From Cepaea nemoralis (lineage: Eukaryota; Mollusca; Gastropoda; Stylommatophora; Helicidae): 64,000 nt of DNA. The stretch's first letter is position 1. Each line of letters starts with the position of its first letter. The notes beneath the pieces were generated by a model. It was not told the DNA's origin, did not search any database, and worked only from the letters and a program-made list of their open reading frames with translations. The position numbers and the translations under genes were made by a program. Positions 43,770 through 54,559 of the stretch are shown here, one piece after another. Location: positions 1-64,000 of the forward strand of contig JACEFZ010022415.1 of assembly GCA_014155875.1 (NCBI GenBank), read 5' to 3'.

Positions 43770-44325
43770 AGCTTCGAGGTGTTACAGTTGATGGAAGAGA
43801 AAACGTAGCTGGAGTGAGGAAGAGTCTGATGGGGCAGATCAAGACTCAGTTGGAAGATTTGCAAATTCCGGGCGCTCTGTTCATTTACTGCATCATACAT
43901 CAGCAAGCACTCTGCGGGAAAGACTTAAATATTTCTTGTGTGCTGAAACCAGTCGTTTCTTCTGTAAACTTCATTCGCCGACATGCACTCAATCACCGTC
44001 AGTTCCAGGATATTCTTAAAGAAATTGATTCTGAATTCTGTAAATTGCCTTATCACACACCAGTGAGGGTGCTCAGCTGCGGTAAAGTCCTGTTTCGTTT
44101 TTACAAGCTCCAAAACAAAATAGATATTTTACTCACTGAAAAAGATAGAGCTGATCCAAAGCTGTCAGATCCCACCTGGCTTTCAAAGTTGTCATTTTTG
44201 GTCGACATCACAAACATGAATGAACTGAATTTGAAATTTCAGGGATATGATAACCTCGTCTGTGATCTCTATACAATATTCATGATTTATCTCTGTAATA
44301 GGAGACAAATTGTTACGGGGCATCA
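43770..44325 (+). pseudogene. hAT transposase, C-terminal part (piece 3)
   Basis: Open frame LRGVTVDGRENVAGVRKSLM, then IYCIIHQQALCGKDLNISCV, SSVNFIRRHALNHRQFQDIL, YHTPVRVLSCGKVLFRFYKL and TNMNELNLKFQGYDNLVCDL. The VTVDG block holds a catalytic aspartate, and CIIHQQALCGK is the hallmark of this hAT group. The usual RWLSRG is RVLSCG here. The sequence stops matching at about 44290, before the C-terminal dimerisation region, so the right end is missing. The frame reads into the upstream repeat and should not be taken as a 215-residue gene. Confidence 0.85.
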
Positions 44326-44639
44326 TTAATGGATGTCAGAGAGGTGTTGCATTTTATGGCTTAACCATAATTATAAGTCAAGATAACCTTGGGTCAGAAC
44401 AGCTTCCAGTGGTAAGATGTAGAAGAGTGGGGACTCTTAGCAACAGGTCAAGAATGTTAAGCTGATCATAGACCAGCTATTAGATACTTCAACAGTGAGG
44501 CATACCCTTAGCAATCAAAGGTTTACCCAAATATAGTGTTTGACGAATTCTCACAACACACTGACAAATTAGTTCCAACTAATTTTTATATGCATAGACG
44601 ACATCGTGTCACACCCTTTGGAATAAATTAAGTGACACA

Positions 44640-44935
44640 ATACCCCGGGAGAATGGGAGAATGTCAGGGTGTTAGGTGCAGGACATAGAGAGGACTAGGG
44701 ACAGAATAGAGTCAGGACTACATAGATTATGACATACAGGACATAGGTAAGGACATCTATAGGATAGTCGATAGATTAGAGACAGGACATAAGGCAGGAC
44801 ACAGAGTGGTCATAAGACAGGACATCTACAGGACGGTAGATAAAGTGGAGACAAGACTTAGGTGGGGACAGGACACAGACATGTCAAAGACAGGACACCG
44901 GCAGGACCAGACCGGAGGATAGGAGGGGACGCCAG
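44640..44935 (+). repeat. Degenerate GACAGGACATA-type repeat
   Basis: Irregular repeats of GACAGGACA and TAGGACATA variants. Confidence 0.75.
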
Positions 44936-44939
44936 TTCA

Positions 44940-45590
44940 TGGGACACTGGCCTTAACAGACTAGACGTCAATATACGGAATAACCTAGCTTAGCACGGAC
45001 GGACTGAAGTACGACGAGACTGTTGAGACAGCACGGGGTTCACACAACGGCACGTGGTCCGGCACGACAAATCCAGCGGTCCAGCTTGGGAACGCCAGAC
45101 GGGACCCAGACAGTTTCAGGGGAGGACGCTTGTGTTTTTCGGGAGCAAATTCATAGCGTTGCGAGAGTGCTAGTTGAAGATAGCGAGTGTAGGATTTGAG
45201 TAATTGACTGTGTGCTATAAGCGTATGTAAGGCGACATTTGTAGATTGATGTGATGAAATCACCGCCTGTGTATATCTTGTAATTATATCAGGTTCCCGC
45301 AGAAGTCGGATGTGTCGGCCTAACGGCGCAAGAACGCAGCTCTGCTGTAAACAGGCACAGCGCAATCACGTCCGAAAAAGAAGAAAAAAACTCCGGATGA
45401 ACGCAGAAGAAGATATCAGGTTCGCCTGAAATAAATGATAAACATACCCTACGCACGAATGATGGTTCCTTGTGTGCGTACGAAAAAGCTAGAGTGCCTG
45501 TGTGCGATGTGTGACGTTGACAACAAGCGTCATGTTTTACTGCGGATAATACCTCAGTCACAATGAGTCCATCAACAATCTGGTTCACCT
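44940..45590. other. GC-richer unassigned stretch
   Basis: This segment has more CpG than its surroundings and a 126-codon - strand frame at 44985-45365, but I see no recognisable family or splice pattern. It might be an old repeat or a 5' flank of the aquaporin gene. Confidence 0.4.
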
Positions 45591-45597
45591 TCTAGCA

Positions 45598-46063
45598 CAG
45601 TGGTTCTCAACCGGTGGGGAATTCCCCCCCCCCCCCCCCCCGGGGAGTGATTTTAGGGTTTCCAGGGGGGGGGAATTAAGATTATTTCAAGATCGCGTTA
45701 ATACAAGAACCGATTACTTGATACTGTTTTCTCCTTCATACTGTACGGTTCTGTACGTCTAACCCTTCTAAGATTTAATTTATAAAGTAAGTAGACCCAC
45801 AAATCATAATTTATGTGGACGTCTAGACTTGTTTTAGTATGTGCTATTAAATTTAGCTTCCATTATTACAAATACTGTGTAGAGGCGGGGGCTGGATTTT
45901 TAGGTAGGAAATACGAAAGGGGGGAATAACTTTCTGAAAATACGGTGAAGGGGTCACGGGCCAAATTGTTAGGTAGGAAATACGAAAAAGGGGGGGGGGG
46001 GGGAATGACGTTCTGAAAATATGGTGAAGGAAGACACGGGCCAAAAAAGGTTGAGAACCACTG
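45598..46063. mobile_element. hAT-type MITE, copy 1
   Basis: Inverted ends CAGTGGTTCTCAACCGG and GGTTGAGAACCACTG with a perfect 8-bp duplication TTCTAGCA (45590-45597 and 46064-46071). Contains C and G homopolymers. A second copy is at 57060-57463. Confidence 0.92.
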
Positions 46064-46071
46064 TTCTAGCA

Positions 46072-47384
46072 CATATAACACTGCATCCTTATCTCAGATG
46101 TGATGTCAGACTTCAACTATTGTCATCATCATCATCTTCCACTTCTGCCGTCAAGCGAACGTGGGGAGGCATAATTTGCGTTCCAGCGCCCGGTGGACGG
46201 CACTGGAAAGTGTCTATTGCTATAAAACACATTCTCTTAACCATCGTAGTACGTCTTTTATTCGGCCCTGTATAATTTTAGTATTCAAGGGTACAGCAGT
46301 GACATATTAAGGCTATCCTAATTCACTGGATACCTACTTCTAAGCACAGCATACAATTTTAGTTGTTTAACTCATGTTAAAACACACGTGGTTCAACTAC
46401 ATGTATATTTAGCTATTAACACATACTTGCCACAGAATAACCATGTAAAATACATTCCTGCTGCATACATGCTATAAATAGTACACCCATGATGATTTAT
46501 CTCACTCACTATTGCTTAGGAGTATTCATACTCAGCAATCAATTACAAAACATTCAATCTTCTACCAGCATGGTTAGGAAGACACCACGCGGTTTGTCAT
46601 GATTTCAGCTTTTACACCATGTAATTATTTATGACATATATTTTTTTTTCATCCCACAATCCACACCTCTGCTAGCTTGGGATATTTACCTAGGGAAAAC
46701 TACAAAACCATTAATCACAATGACTAGTTGATTTCAATTATCAGAAACATCTGACAATTTGTTATACCTTAATTCACATTATCATGTCTGATTGCTAATT
46801 TCTCTGTTGATTAATCTGTTAAACGCTTATTTACACACAGCTCCAGGAACACTAAATCAATCTGTATAAAAGCTCATTTCATTAATATTTTATTATACTA
46901 TTTATTTAAATTGTTACACTATTCGTCCCTACATTCTCAACTGACTGTTTTATCCACCCAAGCTGCCTCCACTACTCAAACATTGTTGAACCGGTGTCCT
47001 GGCGTGGCCCTGTAATCTAGAACACTTAATTATTAAACTAATTATTTCAAACTTGCGGCTTTGTGCATAGAAGGCTGCCCACATATCAACTAATTAAACC
47101 AGCAGAACTTCAGCAACTTTCGTTTTCACGATCCAGCCGGGCCGACACAACACAACGAACTGACAAGTCGCTTTGTCTTAGTGTTTCCCGCGGTGTCCAG
47201 GTTTTTCCTTTAACATGCCAAATTTAAACATGCCCAGATTTGGCACTGGTTCACATAAATGACATAGTGTTTATAATTATAACAACAATTCACTACGATG
47301 ATATGTCAGTGCATCAAGTTTGCTTTCTCATAATTGGTAAAATGTTATTTGATCAACTACATTCATTTGTATTTGTTTTTCAGC
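46072..47384. other. Upstream flank of the aquaporin gene
   Basis: AT-rich, with no repeat or exon that I can support. It could contain the promoter or a first non-coding exon. No TATA box is asserted. Confidence 0.5.
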
Positions 47385-47625
47385 ACTGACGGGACAGCGT
47401 GCATTAATACCAATAGCGGGTACTTGGAGAACAACGTGATTAGCTCATATACAAGCAAAACTTTGGCAGGAACATGAATCAACTCGTTGCATTGAAAGTT
47501 CAACATTAACTAATGTGTACAAACTACTTGTAAATGAAGTGCTGTGAGCAATTCATCTTTATTCGTGAACAATTAATCTTTTACTGTGTATAATTAAAAG
47601 TTGAATTCTTTAAACTGATACAAAT
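47385..47625 (+). other. Probable 5' untranslated exon part
   Basis: A good acceptor (TTTGTATTTGTTTTTCAG|) ends at 47384, so the first coding exon may start at 47385 with about 240 bases of untranslated leader and a further non-coding exon upstream. A short upstream frame begins at an ATG near 47476. The main ATG at 47626 is preceded in frame by TAA. Confidence 0.5.
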
Positions 47626-47925
47626 ATGACAATGCAAGGGAGAGATAGACTGGCTGTGTTCTTTGGTTTCCACGAGCTAAGAACCGTTAAATTTTATAAA
47701 ACAGTGATTTGGGAGTTCGTGGAGACAGCTCTCTTGATGCTGTTCGTCTCAGGGACGTCCGTGACAATGGACAACGGAAAGCCACTGAATACTTACACGG
47801 GAGCCTTCAACTCTGCCATGGCTGTAGCCTACCTCGTGTGGACATTTAACCACGTCAGTGGGGCCCATATGAACCCAGTTATCACATTGTGCTTTCTAGT
47901 CACGGGTCATGTGTCACTTACAAAG
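47626..47925 (+). CDS. Aquaporin, coding exon 1
   Basis: Membrane channel of the MIP family moving water and possibly small solutes. 100 codons from ATG to AAG|GTATGT. The start is chosen because an in-frame TAA lies just upstream and the N-terminus MTMQGRDRLAVFFGFHELRT is a typical cytoplasmic leader. TM1 spans about 28-46 (WEFVETALLMLFVSG, with the conserved E30/E33), TM2 about 60-75, then half-helix HB with HVSGAHMNPVIT: the first NPA box is NPV (83-85). An ungapped comparison with AQP1 puts Ser63 at the H2 selectivity-filter position, normally Phe. Phase 0 joins it to the exon at 53771. Confidence 0.9.
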
Positions 47926-48260
47926 GTATGTGGTGTCGCCAAGTTTAAAAAACAAAATTTTTAATTATTATTTTGGTTTGTGTTCTTGTTTTCGAATATG
48001 CGTTAAAAAGACAATGATGTGCTAGTTACCTCCTTCCATGGCCATGTTTGTGGTCCAGAGATTTCGTGATGAAGACAAGCAAAACAATTACCACGTTGCA
48101 GTCCCTTGGCAAAGCGTTGGACTCAACATAGTGCGCCGATGTGCTCTGCCACTTTCGTCCTCATGACCATTGTTTTATTATTATAACAATACACACCAAA
48201 TTCAACCAACACGCGACAAGTCCATAACAAGGAAACAGATGTGCAACTTATATATATATA

Positions 48261-49998
48261 GGGTGTATTTTTAATGACTGTGCAGTTTTTTTGGAATTAT
48301 TGCCGTTCCAAGTTGTGTATTCACCGTCTGTGGAGTTCGGAAATATATACTGCCAGTAGCATGAACCATCAGATTTTAAATTTGAGTATTTACTAATGAG
48401 ACGTCCATAGAAGATATGCCTTGAACTTCAACATCTAATGGTACCTCAATGATGCCTGTATGTCACTTATAAGTGAAGATATTCACATCTTTGTGAAGGT
48501 GAGACGAGTTGCGATTTTTCATACTATTCACCCGTAAGTGTAGCTCTCTAATGTGTCCCTTTTCATCCAACCAGCTACACCCGCTGAAGTCTGCGTGTGT
48601 GTGCCTGCGAGATTGTCTCAAACGGTCATATGAAAACTGACGTCACAAATATGTTCCGTCATGGTAAATGACTACAAAATAGTACAAGTATACAAATAAA
48701 TTATTAATAATTTTAAAACTGTGTTTTTAAACATGGTGTATCTTGTTGTCGGTAGCTTTCCATATTACAGCTCTATTCACAAAAGATGTTGGAAATATCC
48801 ACATCGGTTTAGGTGGCAAGCGTGGATACGTGTTTTCATGTTGTCAAAGATCTTGTGCAGTTCGGGAAGTGTGTGTGTTATTAAGGTTGTTGACGATTGA
48901 AACCTGAAGTTTATTGATTGTGTGGGGATTGTTTCCGTACACTTTTCCTTTAAGTGCACCCCAGAGGTAGCAATCCAGGGGAGTAAGATCCGGAGAGCGT
49001 GCAGGCCAAATCCCGCCAGAGATCATGCAATTTGCAGAAATGCCATCTTAGAATTCTAGTGATTTTACAGCTGTATGAGCAGTTGCACCATCTTGTTGAA
49101 ACCAGGCGTGTTCAAAATCCCGCTCAGAAAGTTGGGCTACGAATGGTTCCAGAATTTTAGTCAGGTATCTTTCAGAATTTAGAGTATTTTTAAAGAAAAA
49201 TGGACCGATTAAACGCACACAACTCATTGTACACCACATTCCTATTTTCTGATAGTGGAGAGGCAGTGGGTGCAATGCATGGGGATTTCCATCACTCTAA
49301 AGACGATAAATTGTGACTGTTCACGTATTCAGAAAGATAAAACTATGCTTCGTCTGTGAAGAAAGTAACATCAAGGATTTCCTCACCATCTTGAGCATGA
49401 TAATGATCAAATCACAAGCAACAATTAACTCTGCTTTGATGATCTAATTCTTTTAGTCAAGGTACAACGAAAAAACGTGTCTGGATATAACTTCAATTTC
49501 TTCTTCAGGATTTGTGGACATTACTGCTTGACTTGTGTACTTGTTGGGTCAACTTTCTTACTGATTAACCTGGACTCATTAGCATGTTGTCCTGGATGAT
49601 GAGGGATGTTTCTTCAGAAACAGATGGTCTGCCAGGGCGGCGCACATCATGAACACTGCCAGTGTTGCGAAATTTCTTAAATAAATTTCTAACAGCATTA
49701 CGATGAGATACTTGAGCATCAGGAAATGTCATCATAAATTGTTGAACAACTACATTCGAATACCTGCCGCCGTTTAGGAATACATACTGAAAAAAAAAAA
49801 AAAAAGAATCCAAACAATACTCTTTCGTCAATAGTTACCACTGTTGTAGGTAAGATAAAGTACTAAAACATCTGTACCTAGCAGTGATATTCTGAAATAA
49901 CGTTTAAATTGCGCTTGAACCGTCACGTAATACATGGTGAATACAAATCTTGGAACGGCAATATTTTTAAACAATGCACAGTCATTAAAAATACAGAG
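48261..49998 (-). mobile_element. Mariner-superfamily transposon, 1.7 kb
   Basis: Inverted ends of about 60 bp: GGGTGTATTTTTAATGACTG on the left; the right end inverted reads CTCTGTATTTTTAATGACTG, and both continue into ATTGCCGTTCCAAG. A TA precedes the left end (48259-48260); the right tip has decayed. The interior codes a transposase on the - strand in several broken frames. Confidence 0.88.
48777..49831 (-). pseudogene. Mariner-like transposase, broken
   Basis: Reading leftward: an N-terminal helix-turn-helix part at 49831-49565 (NGGRYSNVVVQQFMMTFPDA, then AVRNLFKKFRNTGSVHDVRR and PGRPSVS, the GRP motif), a middle part at 49275-49048 ending with FEHAWFQQDGATAHTAV (second catalytic aspartate in QQDGA.AH), and a third part at 49026-48777 with IWPARSPDLTPLDCYLWGAL, where the third acidic residue is D rather than E. 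That pattern puts it among D-type mariner-related families rather than Tc1. Stops and frame changes between the parts make it inactive. Confidence 0.85.
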
Positions 49999-50160
49999 TT
50001 TTTCATGTAGATGTATCAGTGTGTTGTTTGTTTACAGACGAATTCTTCGACAGCAACGTCTATTTGTCACTTGTGTTTGTGTTCTCGTAGATCTTATCGA
50101 TTCTACTTAACGATTTATGTGATTCACTCTCTGCTGATTGTTCAATATTGATCACACATT

Positions 50161-50210
50161 CTACGGCTCCTGATTTCTTCGGGATTGCAATAAACATAAA
50201 TTTACACCAA
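50161..50210 (-). pseudogene. Short RTE-like fragment
   Basis: The - strand matches VFIAIPKKSGA (LCLLQSRRNQEP in the annotated frame), the segment that precedes the RT catalytic blocks at 51606-51650. Confidence 0.6.
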
Positions 50211-50219
50211 TTAGGAGGT

Positions 50220-50450
50220 ATGTTGCAGTATCAGGGGATATAAAACACGTAAATAAATATAAATAAATGAAGTAAGTAATTAAATAATCATAAATAAAAT
50301 AGATAGGTAAATTTAAATAAAACCAAATGATGATTATAAACAAAACAAATAGCTAATTATATATTTTAAAAATACATAACTATAAATAAAAATAATTAAT
50401 TATTATAACCAAAATAATAGTTTACTTATTTTTTTTTTAAATATCCATTA
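50220..50450. repeat. AT-rich minisatellite, block 1
   Basis: Units of the type ATTATAAATAAAATAAATAG in tandem. The same repeat resumes at 50690-50860 and 52940-53080, so later insertions have split one array. Confidence 0.85.
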
Positions 50451-50451
50451 A

Positions 50452-50680
50452 AAGACATCGCTGTCAACATAAGCGTCTTTCAACTGATTGTTGATTTCTT
50501 GGCAAGATTACGCTCAGTAGTTTGCCATTGCTTTCTGAGCGGCCGGCTCACATACCCCGTAAGTTACTGACGCGATTCGAACCACTGCTGATTCTCACCG
50601 TCGTCACGTTACCTACGAGAGTATACGAGATTATGGAGAAAAGTCGCTAACCTCTAGGCCAGTAAGCCGGCAATAGGTGC
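50452..50680 (-). mobile_element. SINE family A, full copy
   Basis: On the - strand the head is GCCGGCTTACTGGCCTAGAG then GTTAGCGAC (A box) and TGGTTCGAATCGCG (B box), followed by the family body with CATTGCTTTCTGAGCGG on +. A pol III promoter of this kind drives SINE transcription. It interrupts the AT-rich minisatellite. Confidence 0.88.
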
Positions 50681-50689
50681 TTATAAATA

Positions 50690-50866
50690 AATTAAATATT
50701 TAGTAATAAATAAAACAATTGGACAATTATAAATAAAATAATTAGTTAAATATAAATGTAATAAATAGGTAATTTTTTTTTATAAAACAAATAGGTTATC
50801 ATAATTAAAATGAATAGGTAATTATAAATAATAAAATAGATAATTACAAATTCAACAAAAATAATT
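50690..50866. repeat. AT-rich minisatellite, block 2
   Basis: Continuation of the ATTATAAATAAAAT array between the SINE and the RTE-like element. Confidence 0.85.
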
Positions 50867-51182
50867 CTGCCAAATATGAAGAAATTCACAGACAAGTCAG
50901 AATATTATACAAGGAGGCAAAAGAAGCATGGCTGCAGGAAAAGTGCTTAGAAATTGAAAAACAACACAACAGTCAAAATACCAAATTGTGCACAAAAGAA
51001 TTCAGGAACTTACCAATAAAATAACAAGTACATCAACAGGCTGTCTAAAAACTAAAGATTGCAAAATCATAATAGAAACAGATCAGATTCTACATGTATG
51101 GACAGATTATGTGAAAAACCTTTATGATGATAACAGAGAGGAACAGTGAGATACTAGTTTTAATAATGAAGGTCCGCCAATT

Positions 51183-52929
51183 TTGAAGATGGAGGTTCGA
51201 AATGTTCTTAAGCATATGAAAGCTGGCAAGGCCACCGATGCAGATACCATCACAACAGAAATTATTAAAGCTTTAGAAGAATTTGGACAAGAGCAAGTCA
51301 CCAGACTGCTGAACACATTATATGATACTGGAGATATTTTTGTGTGTGTGCATATCCTTTACAGGACATCGCTGTCAACATCTGCAGCTTTCAGCTGATT
51401 GTTGATTTATTGGCAAGATTACGCTCAGTAGTTTGCCATTGCTTTCTGAGTGGCAGGCTCACATAGCCCGTAAGTTACCGACGCGATTCGAACCAATGCT
51501 GATTCTCACCGTCGTCACATTATCGACGAGAGTATACGAGATTACGGAGAAAAGTCGCTAACCTCTAGGCCAGGAAGCCGGCATTGTAGATATACCTTCT
51601 GAATTTTGTAACTATGTATTTATTGCAATCCCAAAGAAATCAGGAGCCTTGGAATGTGATCAACATAGAACAATTAGTACAATGAGTCACATCACAAAGA
51701 TTTTGCTACGAATTATCACGCAAAGAATTAGGAAGAAGATACAACCTGAAATAGGGGATGAACAATGTGGGTTTGTAGAAGGAAAGGGTACAGTAAATGC
51801 TGTGTATATGCTGCGATCAGTAATTGAACGTGCTATAGAAGTAAACAAGGATATACATCTTTGCTTTATTGACTACACAAAGGCTTTTGATAGAGTTAGA
51901 CATGTCAACATGGTGGATATACTTGCAGATCTACAATATTATGGAAAAGACATTAGACTTATAAAAAAACATATATTGGAAACAACAAGCTGCCATAAGG
52001 ATTGATAATGAAGTGAGACAATATCAAGCTATTAAGGGAGGTGTTAGGCAGGGATGTGTAATTTCTCCATATCTTTTTTCCCTACACAGTGAAAATATTT
52101 TCCGAAATGTAGAAGATATAAATGGAATCAGCATTGGAGGACGAAACAGCAATAGCATTACATATGCAGATGATACAGTATTGATTGCAGACAACGCACA
52201 GGATCTGCAACATTTACTAGATGCGATTGTTGTACACAGTGAGCAACTGGGGTTAGAATTAAATTGTAAAAAGACACAAGTTATGGCGTAGGAAGAACGA
52301 AGTACCACAATGTAATATACGATTAAATGGGAATATTCTTCAACAAGTGAATCGGTACAATTATCTCGGAACAGTCGTAACATCTGATGGGAGATGCCTT
52401 GAAGAGATTAGAACAAAAATCGCCATGGCGAAAGTAGCCTTTAGCAAGATGAAAAACATTCTTACCAATAAGAAGACGTCAACTGAAACGAGAAAAAGAG
52501 TTGAGGGGATACATAGAGCCTGTTCTTATGTATGGAAGTAAAACTTGGACAATGAGCAGTCAAGCTGAAAAACATCTGATGGCTGCAGAAATGTGGTTTC
52601 TGAAGAAAATGCAAAGAATACCATCGACAGACAGAAAAACCAATGACCAAGTACTATAGGAGACAAATGAAAATCGTAAATTTATTAGGGAAATTAGACG
52701 TAGACAGTCAAAATATTTTGAAAATGTTATGAGAAGAACTGAATTGGAGAACTTAGTGACATCTGCCAAGATCGAAGGGAACAGACCAAGAGGAAGACCG
52801 AGAGGAAAATACATGGATGGCTTGGCCACATGGCATGGACGAGAGAGGAACACTGAGCTGATCCACGACTCTGGTGATCGAGTGAAATGGCGAGTCATGA
52901 CCGCCCACGCTTTCCGGCATGGCACATAA
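51183..52929 (+). pseudogene. RTE-like reverse transcriptase, broken
   Basis: In order: EVRNVLKHMKAGKATDADTI (51183, RT block with the K.GKA.G.D motif) up to LYDTGDI; the SINE; then HRTISTMSHITKILLRIITQ and DEQCGFVEGKGT, HLCFIDYTKAFDRVRH (catalytic D) at 51649-52005; frame change; GVRQGCVISPYLFSL and SITYADDTVLIADNA (the YADD catalytic box) at 52013-52291; RYNYLGTVVTSDGRCLEEIR at 52347; and the C-terminal RPRGRPRGKYMDGLATWHGR to AHAFRHGT at 52929. No endonuclease domain is present because the copy is truncated. Frame breaks and the SINE make it dead, but it gives the family's coding order. Confidence 0.88.
51352..51592 (-). mobile_element. SINE family A inserted in RTE-like element
   Basis: Full copy with the same tRNA-like head on the - strand (A box CTGGCCTAGAGGTTAGCG, B box TTGGTTCGAATCGCG) and body. 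It breaks the RT frame after TGDI; the coding continues after the SINE as PSEFCNYVFIAIPKKSGA. GATAT occurs at both junctions and may be a short target duplication. Confidence 0.88.
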
Positions 52930-52939
52930 TTGATTGATT

Positions 52940-53085
52940 GAATTATAAATAACAAATAGGCAATTATAAATAACACAAATAGGTAATTATAAATAAAATA
53001 AAATTGTAATTATAAATAAAATAAATTGATTTTTATTAATCCAACAAATAGTTCATTATGAATAAAATAAATAAGTAATTGTAAA
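52940..53085. repeat. AT-rich minisatellite, block 3
   Basis: Resumption of the ATTATAAATAAAAT array to the right of the RTE-like insertion. Confidence 0.85.
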
Positions 53086-53279
53086 TATGGGCGGGATTTC
53101 ACATGAAAACATTAAAGGTGTGATAGAAATTATAATAATCATGCCATTGTCTTGTAAACTGTCAAATATGTTGTTAAGGATGCCAAGAGTCCTAAGCACG
53201 TAACATCACGGTGCAGACAAATACGGTAACGTCATACGGACAGTTTAAAGATGACCGCCCTACTTTTGACAAGCACCAC

Positions 53280-53525
53280 AGAAGAGTTTCGTTCGGTTAT
53301 CCGTTGTTTTTTTTTTTAATAGTTTAATCAGCGAAAGGGTGAAACCTATAGAAATTCATCGGCGAATAAAGGTCCAGAATGGTGATGCGTGCCTGTCAGT
53401 TCAGCAAGTGTATGAGTGGAGTGGGAAGTTTCAAAACGGCGTGATTTCTATGACATACTGTTCACGACTGGGTCATGCACACCGAGTAGTGTCCCCAGAT
53501 AATTTTTGTTTCTACGGTAATCCAA
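53280..53525 (+). pseudogene. Mariner transposase N-terminal fragment
   Basis: Reads KPIEIHRRIKVQNGDACLSV and QQVYEWSGKFQNGVISM, the first helix-turn-helix of mariner-family transposases (E.H..L...(Y/N)GE.C.S...V..W...F..G). Catalytic parts are absent. Confidence 0.75.
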
Positions 53526-53664
53526 GCACATAATCGGCAACTGAGAACTAGCAGTTAAAGCAGTGGTGACTACATGATACAGTTGTTCTTGGCGTGTTTT
53601 TTTCTTCCCAGAATTTATTCACACCCCAAATAAAAATAACAACAATTACGGATTTCATTTGTTT

Positions 53665-53716
53665 GGACAGACAGTGGCTTATACAGCAGCCCACTGTCCT
53701 GGTGCAACAGCATGTA
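53665..53716 (+). pseudogene. Ghost copy of aquaporin exon 2 start
   Basis: GGACAG|ACAGTGGCTTATAC, then AGCAGCCCACTGTCCTGGTG and CAACAGC repeat the acceptor and the first 14 codons of exon 2 at exactly 100 bp upstream (53671 versus 53771). In frame it reads TVAYTAAHCPGATA, close to TVAYTIAHCAGATA, then diverges and stops at TGA 53740-53742. If spliced, it would end the protein early. Confidence 0.8.
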
Positions 53717-53770
53717 CTGAAATATTATGTAGCATATCTTGATGTAATGAACCGTAATCTGCTCTGACAG

Positions 53771-53902
53771 ACAGTGGCTTACACTATAGCCCATTGTGCC
53801 GGGGCGACGGCGGGGGCGGCTCTTGTCTGGGGCCTGGTCCCCCCGGCCTGGAGGGGGTCGCTTGGAAGTACAACATTGGCTGAGGAAGTCACAGTAGCAC
53901 AG
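53771..53902 (+). CDS. Aquaporin, coding exon 2
   Basis: 44 codons between TGCTCTGACAG| and |GTAATA, phase 0 at both ends. Reads TVAYTIAHCAGATAGAALVW then GLVPPAWRGSL and AEEVTVAQ: the third transmembrane helix (AHCAGA.AGAAL, a common aquaporin pattern with A-x-x-x-G packing) and the extracellular loop C. It is GC-rich compared with its intron, with a C/G run in the loop codons. Joins exon 1 (…LTK) and exon 3 (GFAVEV…) without frame change. Confidence 0.9.
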
Positions 53903-53939
53903 GTAATATTGTACTAGGAAGTTGTAAATGGTTTTGTTG

Positions 53940-54335
53940 TTCTTGTTGTTTTTTGTGTTGTTGTTGATGTTGTTGTTGATTGTATTGTTGTTGATGTTGT
54001 TGTTGGTTTTCTAGTTGATGTTGGTGTTGTTGTTTGTATTGTTGTTGGTGTTGTTGTTTGTATTGTTGTTGGTGTTGTTGTTGAATTTGTTGTTTATGTT
54101 GTTGTTGGTGTTGTTGGTGATGCTGTTGTTGAAGTTGTTGTTGTTGATGATGGTGTTGGTGTTGTTGTTGGTCGTTTTGGTTTTGTTGGTTTTATTGTTA
54201 TAGTTAGCGTTGTTGTTGGTGTTCTTGTTGTTGTTGTTTTTCTTCTTCTTCTTCTTCTTCTTCTTCTTCTTCTTCTTCTTCTTCTTCTTCTTCTTCTTCT
54301 TCTTCTTCTTCTTCTTCTTCTTCTTCGTATCAGCT
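53940..54335. repeat. (TTG)n and (TTC)n microsatellites
   Basis: TTG-rich trinucleotide repeat to about 54240, then about 90 bases of TTC repeat. Confidence 0.95.
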
Positions 54336-54559
54336 GCTGTTATTATTTTACTCTTGCTGTTGTTATCGTTGTGTTTATTAATGTTATTGTTGTTGTGCTT
54401 GTATAGCTGTAGAATGCATCGAGTCGAGTTGTCATACTCTTAAGGTGTGTAGAATCGGGGACTGATGATGGCTTGCATCCATCCCTGTAAGCAAACAACA
54501 CACTCATTCGCAGCATGCATGTGAACTCTCCTACCGGTGCGTGCAAGACATGGGTGGTG

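Larger units (their letters stand above)
50867..52945 (+). mobile_element. RTE-like non-LTR retrotransposon, most complete copy
   Basis: 5'-truncated copy inserted in the AT-rich minisatellite, with a SINE at 51352-51592 inside it and a short ATTG tail (52930-52940). Codes for the RT domain in several frames. At least six other fragments of the same or related families occur in the window. Confidence 0.85.
47926..53770 (+). other. Aquaporin intron 1
   Basis: 5.8-kb GT-AG intron filled with a mariner element, SINEs, an RTE-like element, AT-rich minisatellite and a mariner N-terminal fragment, each listed separately. Confidence 0.85.

Noticed and set aside
43682..44329. 215-codon protein as a domesticated hAT gene
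   Set aside because: Its first 30 codons come from the TTCG-tailed repeat, the BED and middle parts lie in separate broken pieces, and the C-terminal region is missing. No sign of selection or splicing.
44985..45365. 126-codon - strand frame in GC-richer DNA
   Set aside because: No recognisable family, no splice signals, and composition alone explains a frame of this length.
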